Shown: piece by piece, positions 13,377 to 18,262 of the stretch
Numbering within the stretch: position 1 is the stretch's first letter
Layout of the letters: each line of letters starts with the position of its first letter
NCBI GenBank assembly: GCA_910586365.1
Contig: CAJUGP010000012.1
Location: forward strand, 34,972 to 53,233
Source of the DNA: an uncultured Christensenella sp.
Lineage (GTDB): Bacteria > Bacillota > Clostridia > Christensenellales > Borkfalkiaceae
Direction: 5' to 3'
Length of the DNA stretch: 18,262 bases
Notes under the pieces: model-generated
Databases searched by the model: none
What the model was told of the DNA's origin: nothing
The model's input: the letters and a program-made list of their open reading frames with translations, nothing else
Translations under genes and position numbers: made by a program

Positions 13377-14003
13377 ATGAAGAATTTTTTCACCGTAAAG
13401 CGCATGTGCCGCGCCGGCATTATTGCCGCGCTGTATGTTGCGCTTTGTTACGCTTTTATGCCCGTGGCGTATCAGGGGATTTTTCAGATCCGCCCCGCCG
13501 AAGCGCTGTGTATTCTGCCGCTCTTCTTCCCCGAAGCGGTTCCCGCGCTGTATGTGGGCTGTATGCTGAGCAATCTTGCGTCGCCCTTTCTCGTTTACGA
13601 CGTGTTCGTCGGATCGCTTGCAACGCTTGTCGCCGCGCTCGGCACGTACATGGTAGGCAGATTTATCCGCGAAAGCCGCAAAAGTCCGTTCGCGCACGTT
13701 AGCAGAGTGACACTCGGCGGCTTGTTCCCCGTTCTCGCCAATACCTTCGTTATTCCGCTTATAATCGTCTTTTTGTGCAAGGATACCGCGGGAACGGACG
13801 ACGCCAACGCGGCTTACTGGATATACTGCCTTTCGATGTTCGTAACCGAATTGACGTGGGTTTTCGGCTTGGGCGCGCCTCTTTACGCTTTTATGTTCCG
13901 TATGCGCAAAAAGGGCGTTTCCGTTTTTCTCGACGGAAAAAAAGCGGCGCCCGTAACCGATACGCCGCCCGAAGAACAGACCGCCCCGCCGCCCGCGGCA
14001 TAA
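13377..14003 (+). CDS. queT: QueT family queuosine-precursor transporter (ECF S component)
   Basis: A 208-residue integral membrane protein of the QueT (DUF988) family, the substrate-binding component of an energy-coupling factor transporter for queuosine precursors such as preQ1. Family marks are IRPAEALCILPLFFPEAVPALYVGCMLSNL split over residues 38-67 (notably RPAEAL and PEAVPALYVG), then YDVFVGSLATL at 74-84 and a proline-containing helix at 115-135. About six membrane segments are visible. A proline- and threonine-rich cytoplasmic tail (190-208) is variable. The ATG at 13377 has GAGG 9 nt upstream, within the riboswitch. The shared ECF energising module (EcfA, EcfT) is not in the window. 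A good terminator follows. Confidence 0.93.
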   Translation: MKNFFTVKRMCRAGIIAALYVALCYAFMPVAYQGIFQIRPAEALCILPLFFPEAVPALYVGCMLSNLASPFLVYDVFVGSLATLVAALGTYMVGRFIRESRKSPFAHVSRVTLGGLFPVLANTFVIPLIIVFLCKDTAGTDDANAAYWIYCLSMFVTELTWVFGLGAPLYAFMFRMRKKGVSVFLDGKKAAPVTDTPPEEQTAPPPAA

Positions 14004-14015
14004 ATAGAATTTGTA

Positions 14016-14048
14016 AAAAAACGCAGCCGACCGAAGACTGCGTTTTTT
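14016..14048 (+). terminator. Terminator of queT
   Basis: AAAAAACGCAG (14016-14026) pairs with CTGCGTTTTTT (14038-14048), an 11-bp stem with an 11-nt loop and its own U-run, 12 bp after the queT stop. Confidence 0.88.
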
Positions 14049-14059
14049 GTTTACAGTTT

Positions 14060-14390
14060 GATTCCTCGACTATGCTCGGAATGACAGAAGGGGCGCTCGG
14101 AATGACGAAAGTCGCGTGTCATATTGAGCGTAGTCGAAATATCTTTTGGATTCCTCGACTGCGCTCGGAATGACAAGAGGAACGCTCGGAATGACGAAAG
14201 TCGCCTGTCATATTGAGCGTAGTCGAAATATCTTTTGGATTCCTCGACTGCGCTCGGAATGACAAGAGGAACGCTCGGAATGACGAAAGTCGCCTGTCAT
14301 ATTGAGCGTAGTCGAAATATCCCTTAGATTCCTCGACTACGCTCGGAATGACAAGAGAGAGGCTCGGAATGACAAGAGGAACGCTCTAAA
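14060..14390. repeat. 89-bp tandem array of REP-like palindromes
   Basis: Units begin at 14060, 14149, 14238 and 14327, an exact 89-bp period; the second and third differ only in the last five bases. Each unit holds a palindrome with arms ATTCC/GGAAT (minus), 8 nt, a half-copy ending CGGAATGAC, 11 nt, a palindrome with arms ATATT/AATAT (plus; 14118-14143, 14207-14232, 14296-14321) and 5 nt. The last unit is cut short. No gene lies in 14004-14420. Confidence 0.9.
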
Positions 14391-14420
14391 CGGCAAAAAA
14401 GCATTTCGCAAAAAAATTCC

Positions 14421-14624
14421 CTACCAATCCTGTTTTTTAAGCGATTTATCCTTAACGTCGTCGTAAAATTCAAAATAACGCGCCTTCCACGCGGCAGGCG
14501 AAAGCGGCGCGTCGTTATCCTTGACGAAATCGAGATATTCCTGCAATTCCTGCGGCGTAAAATCCGAAAGCGAAATTTCGCCCTCGTACTGCGAAAACAA
14601 TTTCATAAGATCTAACTGCGACAT
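14421..14624 (-). CDS. Small acidic hypothetical protein (67 aa)
   Basis: A 67-residue, acidic, aromatic-rich protein (MSQLDLMKLFSQYEGEISL at the start, a KARYFEFYDDVKDKS segment near the end) with no membrane segment or known motif. It is probably largely helical. I do not recognise it. The ATG at 14624 has only a weak ribosome site (GGGTAAAATT). It lies 53 bp after the DUF4250 gene on the same strand, the gap holding the DnaA-box pair, so it is probably co-transcribed with it. Confidence 0.6.
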   Translation of the reverse strand: MSQLDLMKLFSQYEGEISLSDFTPQELQEYLDFVKDNDAPLSPAAWKARYFEFYDDVKDKSLKKQDW

Positions 14625-14638
14625 AATTTTACCCGTGC

Positions 14639-14673
14639 GTTATCCACATTTTCTTTGTGTATATGTGGATAAC
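14639..14673. promoter_or_regulatory. Inverted pair of perfect DnaA boxes
   Basis: TTATCCACA (14640-14648) and TGTGGATAA (14664-14672) match the DnaA-box consensus exactly, in opposite orientation, extended to a 10-bp inverted repeat by the flanking G and C (14639, 14673). A third, one-mismatch box TGTGTATAT (14656-14664) overlaps the second. The loop is 15 nt. It could be a DnaA-binding or titration site, or simply an RNA hairpin. Confidence 0.65.
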
Positions 14674-14677
14674 TTTT

Positions 14678-14851
14678 TTATACGAATCGGTTTTGTTCTT
14701 CGTCGTATCGATACCCCGCCGCGGCAAGACGGCTTTCGAGTTCCGCGCGGTCGTAATCGAGCGCGGCGCATAATTCCTCTATCGAGGCAAATTCGTCGCG
14801 AAGCTTTGTGTTGACGTAACTGAACAGCACGGCGTTATCCTGCATCATCAT
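14678..14851 (-). CDS. DUF4250 family protein (57 aa)
   Basis: A 57-residue protein that fits the DUF4250 family of Clostridia along nearly its whole length: NAVLFSYVNTKLRDEF, then SIEELCAALDYD and the conserved end GYRYDEEQNRF. Function unknown; the family is small, soluble and helical. Three ATG codons in a row (14851, 14848, 14845) begin the frame. A longer frame goes upstream, but the family begins here. A TATAAT box ends 6 bp before the first ATG and no Shine-Dalgarno exists, so the mRNA is probably leaderless. It is divergent from the MarR gene. Confidence 0.82.
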   Translation of the reverse strand: MMMQDNAVLFSYVNTKLRDEFASIEELCAALDYDRAELESRLAAAGYRYDEEQNRFV

Positions 14852-14857
14852 ACCGCA

Positions 14858-14886
14858 ATTATACCACGCGGCGCGGCAAAACGCAA
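14858..14886 (-). promoter_or_regulatory. Promoter of the DUF4250 gene, leaderless geometry
   Basis: Minus strand TTGCGT (14881-14886), 17-bp spacer, TATAAT (14858-14863), then TGCGGT and the ATG at 14851. The -35 is weak. Confidence 0.65.
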
Positions 14887-14911
14887 CAAAATGCAACCGA
14901 GCAGAAAAGAT

Positions 14912-14940
14912 TTGACAAGCGCGCCGCCGCGCGATATAAT
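14912..14940 (+). promoter_or_regulatory. Consensus promoter of the MarR gene
   Basis: TTGACA (14912-14917), 17-bp spacer, TATAAT (14935-14940), 9 bp before the ATG. The spacer contains a perfect inverted repeat GCGCG-CCGC-CGCGC (14919-14932), a possible operator. Confidence 0.88.
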
Positions 14941-14949
14941 AGAACCGCC

Positions 14950-15402
14950 ATGGAAAATTACGACGAAAATTTACAGATCGACGAGGACATCGTCGTATCT
15001 TGGGTGCGTTTAACGGGGATCCTGAAAAACGGACGGCTAACAGACGGTTTGATCTATAACGAAGCGATCGTCATGCTGACGGCATACCGCCGTTATCAAC
15101 AGGACGGCGAAGGGCTTGTTTCCTTTAAGGAAATCGTCGCCGAAACGCGCATGCTGAAATCGCACGTACACCGCACGATCGGTTCGCTCGTAAACAAACG
15201 CCTGCTCGAACGCGTTACGGGCGAGGACAAACGCATGAGCTTCGTGCGCCCCGTAAAAGAAAATCTCGATGCGTTTTTAACCGTTCACCGCAATTCGCTC
15301 GCCCTTGCCGAAGAGGCGCGCAAAATTATTGGAAACGAGGACGCCGCCGCATTTATCCGCATCGCGCAGAAAATTTCCCGTGCCGGTCTTTTGAAAAAAT
15401 AA
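14950..15402 (+). CDS. MarR family transcriptional regulator
   Basis: A 150-residue regulator with a winged helix-turn-helix. The DNA-recognition region is at about residues 58-86 (SFKEIVAETRM, then SHVHRTIGSLVNKRLLER), followed by the wing VTGEDKRMSFVRP at 89-101. The flanking helices form the dimer interface in this family. Effector and targets are unknown; no efflux or degradative gene lies beside it. The ATG at 14950 is 9 bp from a perfect -10, with no Shine-Dalgarno, so the leader would be 0-3 nt. An inverted repeat inside the promoter spacer suggests autoregulation (inference). It converges on ferritin with a shared terminator. Confidence 0.88.
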   Translation: MENYDENLQIDEDIVVSWVRLTGILKNGRLTDGLIYNEAIVMLTAYRRYQQDGEGLVSFKEIVAETRMLKSHVHRTIGSLVNKRLLERVTGEDKRMSFVRPVKENLDAFLTVHRNSLALAEEARKIIGNEDAAAFIRIAQKISRAGLLKK

Positions 15403-15412
15403 CAAACTAATC

Positions 15413-15442
15413 AAAAAAACACCGCGAAAAGCGGCGTTTTTT
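15413..15442. terminator. Bidirectional terminator between marR and ferritin
   Basis: AAAAAACACCGC pairs with GCGGCGTTTTTT around a GAAAA loop; 12 positions with one A/C mismatch. It has A and T runs on both sides and can end both converging genes. Confidence 0.88.
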
Positions 15443-15448
15443 GTGTGT

Positions 15449-15967
15449 TCACATGGCGGGTCCGGTTGCGGAAGGGGTATAAACCCGCGCCGCCAACTCT
15501 TGGTTCAGCGCGTACAATCCCTTTGCGTCGTGCCCGAACAGCTCGAATTTTTTGATCATATCTTCGGCGTTCTTTTCCTCTTCGCCCTGTTCTTTGATGA
15601 ACCAATCGAGAAACTGCATCGTCTTGAAATCTTTGATGGCGAACGCTTCGGCATAGATATGATTGATCAGCGACGTGACGTATTGCTCGTGCTCGTAACC
15701 CGCCTTTAACGGCGCGGCAAGATCGGCAAACTTTTTATCGGGCTGCGCGATCGCGCCGAACGTCACGCGAATTCCGTTGTCGATGAGGTAACGGCGCATC
15801 ATCATGGCATGGTCGCGCTCTTCCTGCGCCTGCACCTCGTACCAATGCGCGAAACCGTCCAATCCCTCGTCCGCGTAATAATTCGCAAAATCGAGATAGA
15901 GATACCCCGAATAGAGTTCTTTGTTTACCTGCTCGTTGACGAGCTTAGCAATTTTTTCGTTTAACAT
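15449..15967 (-). CDS. ftnA: Bacterial non-haem ferritin (FtnA-like)
   Basis: A 172-residue iron-storage protein expected to form a 24-subunit shell and to oxidise ferrous iron at a di-iron centre. The ferroxidase residues match E. coli FtnA in identity and number: Glu17, Glu50, His53, Glu94, Gln127, Glu130. The YSGYLYL segment after Glu17 and EERDHAMMM around 49-57 are typical. Length fits. The ATG at 15967 has GGAGG about 8 bp upstream and its own promoter; it ends at the bidirectional terminator, so it is a single-gene unit. No iron-regulator box is evident. Confidence 0.95.
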   Translation of the reverse strand: MLNEKIAKLVNEQVNKELYSGYLYLDFANYYADEGLDGFAHWYEVQAQEERDHAMMMRRYLIDNGIRVTFGAIAQPDKKFADLAAPLKAGYEHEQYVTSLINHIYAEAFAIKDFKTMQFLDWFIKEQGEEEKNAEDMIKKFELFGHDAKGLYALNQELAARVYTPSATGPAM

Positions 15968-15988
15968 AATTTTTCCTCCGTTTTTTTC

Positions 15989-16017
15989 ATTATAATACCG
16001 ATCGCGCTAAAAAGCAA
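15989..16017 (-). promoter_or_regulatory. Promoter of the ferritin gene
   Basis: Minus strand TTGCTT (16012-16017), 17-bp spacer, TATAAT (15989-15994), then a GGAGG ribosome site before the ATG. Confidence 0.75.
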
Positions 16018-16024
16018 ACGTTTC

Positions 16025-16642
16025 TTAAAACAATTCGCGTTTTAATTCAATCGCGTCCGCCTCGGTAACGGTGCGAATGACTTTGCACGGATTTCCCGCC
16101 GCAAAACAGTTGTCGGGAAGATCGCGCGTAACGACGCTTCCCGCCCCGATCACGCAGCCGCTGCCGATCCGCACGCCGCCGCACACCGTAACGTTTGACG
16201 CCAGCCAACAGTTATCGCCGATCGTTATAGGTTTGGCGTATTCGTAATCGAAGGGCGTGCCGTCGAGTTTGAAACGGATATTTCGGTCTTGATAGCGCAT
16301 CGGATGCACGGGCGTAACGAGCGAACAGTTCGATCCGATCAATACGTCGTTCCCGATCGTAACGGGGCAGCAATCGAGCACGGTTAAGTTGAAATTCGCG
16401 TAAAAATTTGCGCCCGTTTTCAAATTCGTTCCGTAATCGAAATAGACAGGTCCTTGAAAATAAGACCCTTTTCCGCGCGCGGGCACAAGTTCGTCCAAAA
16501 TCGCGGTGCGTTTTTCCTCTTCCGTTTCGTCGGTTTCGTTGTATTTTCGGCACAGCGCGTGCGCCTTCGCGCGGGCTTTTGCAAGCGTTTCGTCGCTCGT
16601 ATCGTACAGCTTGCCCGCAAGCATCTTTTCGCGTTCGGTCAT
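16025..16642 (-). CDS. Maltose/galactoside O-acetyltransferase (LacA/Maa type)
   Basis: A 205-residue acetyl-CoA-dependent sugar O-acetyltransferase of the left-handed beta-helix class. The N-terminal Maa/NodL domain (MTEREKMLAGKLYD, residues 1-14) is typical. The hexapeptide-repeat coil runs from about residue 70 to 175, with the catalytic histidine in TPVHP (His113) and the loop around 114-135. ITIGDNCWLASNVTV and VIGAGSVVTRDLP are family landmarks. The physiological acceptor is unknown. The ATG at 16642 is chosen over 16753 because AAGGAGA precedes it at good distance and the family begins MTEREKM. Confidence 0.93.
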   Translation of the reverse strand: MTEREKMLAGKLYDTSDETLAKARAKAHALCRKYNETDETEEEKRTAILDELVPARGKGSYFQGPVYFDYGTNLKTGANFYANFNLTVLDCCPVTIGNDVLIGSNCSLVTPVHPMRYQDRNIRFKLDGTPFDYEYAKPITIGDNCWLASNVTVCGGVRIGSGCVIGAGSVVTRDLPDNCFAAGNPCKVIRTVTEADAIELKRELF

Positions 16643-16668
16643 CGCTTTATCTCCTTTGTCTTGCGCAA

Positions 16669-16697
16669 AGTATAACACAGCCGCCGCACAATAGCAA
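16669..16697 (-). promoter_or_regulatory. Promoter of the acetyltransferase gene
   Basis: Minus strand TTGCTA (16692-16697), 17-bp spacer, TATACT (16669-16674), with TGT before the -10 (extended -10). Confidence 0.72.
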
Positions 16698-16704
16698 GCG
16701 AAAT

Positions 16705-17412
16705 TCAATTCTTTTTCCGCGGCGTTTTGATTTGTTTGTAGAGTTTTCCGCACACCTTATAACCGCACAGTTTATCGACGAAAACAAGCAGATAAAAAGC
16801 GAATACGCCGAACGCCGCCACGATAATATCCCACATTGTATCAGACAGCGGGTGATACGCCGCAAAAAATTCGCGCACGGTCAGATCGCCCACCGCATTC
16901 AAATCGGGCATCCAACGTTGCGGATCGGTATGCGTGATCGCTCCCTCGACAAACTCGTAAATCTCCCACAGCGCCGCCACGCCGAGCACACCCAAAAGAA
17001 TAAGCAGGAAAAAACACCAGGGGCGCAGACGCTCCCCGTTCCCGAATAACAGCAATACGAACATGCAGCACGCGCCGAGCACGCCGAACAGCGTGTGAAG
17101 AATTTTGTCATACTGCGGTATAAGCGCATAAAAATTGAGTACCGTTCCCAGATCGATCGCCGCAAACGTAAACACGCACACCGCCGCGTTCAGCGCGAGC
17201 GGTATCGTACCGTTAAAAAGCCTGTTCAAAAGCGGTATTCCGAGCGCGATGAGCGGCGCAACCGCGATCGCAAGATAGGAAGTTATCTCATGCTCGCCGT
17301 ATGCAAACAGATAGACGAACAGCGTTACGGCTCCCGCAACCGTCATGATAATCGCGGGCAAAAATTCCAACCAAGCGTTTCTTTTTTGATTTCTTTCTTC
17401 CATAATTTCCAT
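16705..17412 (-). CDS. YjdF/DUF2238-like integral membrane protein
   Basis: A 235-residue protein with about six membrane segments. Conserved polar motifs inside or beside helices match the YjdF/DUF2238 type: YDKILH at residues 101-106, ALWEIYEF at 147-154 and DTMWDII at 191-197. Charged residues placed this way suggest a functional membrane site, but no activity is established. The C-terminus is basic (KTPRKKN). The frame begins at a TTG (17433); I prefer the ATG at 17412. TACAAT with TGA before it ends 7 bp upstream and there is no Shine-Dalgarno, so this may be another leaderless mRNA; the ATG at 17403 is the alternative. Confidence 0.75.
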   Translation of the reverse strand: MEIMEERNQKRNAWLEFLPAIIMTVAGAVTLFVYLFAYGEHEITSYLAIAVAPLIALGIPLLNRLFNGTIPLALNAAVCVFTFAAIDLGTVLNFYALIPQYDKILHTLFGVLGACCMFVLLLFGNGERLRPWCFFLLILLGVLGVAALWEIYEFVEGAITHTDPQRWMPDLNAVGDLTVREFFAAYHPLSDTMWDIIVAAFGVFAFYLLVFVDKLCGYKVCGKLYKQIKTPRKKN

Positions 17413-17419
17413 AATTCTT

Positions 17420-17428
17420 ATTGTATCA
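17420..17428 (-). promoter_or_regulatory. Extended -10 promoter, leaderless geometry
   Basis: Minus strand TGA-TACAAT (17420-17428), then AAGAATT and the ATG at 17412. No -35 of quality is seen. Confidence 0.5.
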
Positions 17429-17465
17429 AACAAACGTTATAAGTATGTGAAATTATGTCTGTTTT

Positions 17466-18260
17466 TTACCATTCGTTTGGAAAAGGTGCTTTTTCGTTTC
17501 TCCACCAATCTTCGTAAAATTTTACATAGTGCGAACAGTTTTCGTTCACGTCGTCCGACAACGGCAGCGTACTCTGCGCCCAAAAACACATAACAAAAGT
17601 TTCGCAGTCCTCAACGGATATCGTTTTCAAAAACTTTGCGCCCAATTCCACTATATTTTCGGGGCGATGTACGCACGACAAAACCGTTTCTTCCAATCGA
17701 CGGTTACACGAAAACAACACTCTGTTTTCCGCTAAAATCAAACGGTATACACTGTATACGATTTCCTGTGCCAAGTGTGCGCGCATATAGGCATTGTTTT
17801 GGGTTACGCACCGAAGAAAATACCCGCGATTGAGTTGCAAATTCGCATTAAAACATTTTACCTTTTCAAGTCGTTCTTTTTCGGGATAAGCGGAAATTTG
17901 CTCCACTAACGGCTGAATTTCGTTATCGGTCGTAAAAATCACCTGCGCTTTTGCGAAAGCACTGCGTGTCGGCTCGCTCGCATACAACGATGCTTGCCGC
18001 AAAATATTCTTTGTTTTATACTTTATATCAAAATATCCGCCTTCGTAAGTGCAATGCCCCGTAATAACTTCGGCAAGGCGGGTTTCTCGTTCGAGCACAC
18101 TATATCTTTCTTCGGTCACTACAACAACGGCGTCGATGTCGGAATCGGGACGTGCGTTTCCCTTTACGATCGATCCGTCGAGCACGATTGCAATTACGCC
18201 TTCCTGTCTGCAAAAATACTCTTTCAATTTTTCGATACTGTCAAGATGATGTTGATACAT
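17466..18260 (-). CDS. Nucleotidyltransferase-domain protein (possibly incomplete at 5' end)
   Basis: A protein of at least 264 residues with a polymerase-beta-like nucleotidyltransferase head: DGSIVKGNARPDSDIDAVVV (28-47) contains the GS signature and the DxD metal site (Asp41 and Asp43), as in MNT and antibiotic nucleotidyltransferases. The rest (about residues 75-250) is mainly helical with many aromatic and Cys residues, and I do not recognise it. The role could be small-molecule modification or a toxin-antitoxin-like enzyme; no HEPN partner is next to it inside the window. Composition is AT-richer than its neighbours, which hints at transfer. The ATG at 18260 is two bases from the window edge, so the true start and ribosome site cannot be judged. 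Confidence 0.75.
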   Translation of the reverse strand: MYQHHLDSIEKLKEYFCRQEGVIAIVLDGSIVKGNARPDSDIDAVVVVTEERYSVLERETRLAEVITGHCTYEGGYFDIKYKTKNILRQASLYASEPTRSAFAKAQVIFTTDNEIQPLVEQISAYPEKERLEKVKCFNANLQLNRGYFLRCVTQNNAYMRAHLAQEIVYSVYRLILAENRVLFSCNRRLEETVLSCVHRPENIVELGAKFLKTISVEDCETFVMCFWAQSTLPLSDDVNENCSHYVKFYEDWWRNEKAPFPNEW

Positions 18261-18262
18261 AT

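Noticed and set aside
14060..14390. CRISPR-like array with 26-bp repeats
   Set aside because: The sequences between the palindromes are themselves identical from unit to unit, so there are no spacers.
14639..14673. Chromosomal origin (oriC)
   Set aside because: Only two perfect boxes and one imperfect one, no AT-rich unwinding region, and no dnaA, dnaN or other oriC genes beside it.

Overview
The window looks like a chromosomal segment of an uncultured, moderately GC-rich, low-complexity-repeat-bearing Clostridia (Bacillota). This rests on the yaaO-like decarboxylase, holB, ricT, trmN6-like, rsmI gene order also seen near the origin in Bacillus, the greA-lysS pair, an ECF-type QueT transporter under a preQ1 riboswitch, a DUF4250 protein, strong Shine-Dalgarno sites (GGAGG) and textbook TTGACA-17-TATAAT promoters. 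The lineage (perhaps Christensenellales-like gut Clostridia) is inference.

Layout. 1-258: palindromic repeats, the last of which serves as terminator of an O-antigen ligase-like membrane protein (265-1710, minus). 1924-7634 (all minus): a housekeeping cluster read in the order membrane-anchored unknown protein, Orn/Lys/Arg decarboxylase family protein, DNA polymerase III delta' (holB), ricT, a separately promoted 2[4Fe-4S] ferredoxin, then a TrmN6-like methyltransferase and RsmI that overlap by ATGA. 7635-8255: gene-free, with a 28-bp direct repeat, a nested inverted repeat and REP-like palindromes. 8256-10361: greA-lysS operon with a consensus promoter and a leader hairpin. 10390-12044: an Lrp/AsnC regulator followed by a PLP aminotransferase, ATGA-coupled, divergent from a small conserved protein (12151-12408, plus). 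12409-13070: dense REP-like and tandem repeats. 13071-14003 (plus): small DUF378-like membrane protein, then queT with promoter and preQ1-I riboswitch. 14060-14390: 89-bp tandem array built from the same palindromes. 14421-14851 (minus): two small proteins separated by an inverted pair of perfect DnaA boxes. 14950-15402 (plus): MarR regulator; shared bidirectional terminator; ferritin (15449-15967, minus), a maltose/galactoside-type acetyltransferase, a YjdF/DUF2238-like membrane protein and an AT-richer nucleotidyltransferase-domain protein that runs to the right edge.

How parts fit together. Most genes are core metabolism or information processing: replication clamp loading, RNA methylation, transcript cleavage, lysyl-tRNA charging, queuosine precursor uptake, iron storage. 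I see no phage, transposase, CRISPR or defence genes. The most unusual signals are non-coding: (i) a family of 26-bp palindromes whose terminal arms change together in four compensatory versions and are organised into 57-bp composite palindromes and tandem arrays; (ii) four genes whose -10 box lies only 6-9 bp from the start codon and which lack a Shine-Dalgarno, suggesting leaderless mRNAs; (iii) an inverted DnaA-box pair in a 53-bp gap.
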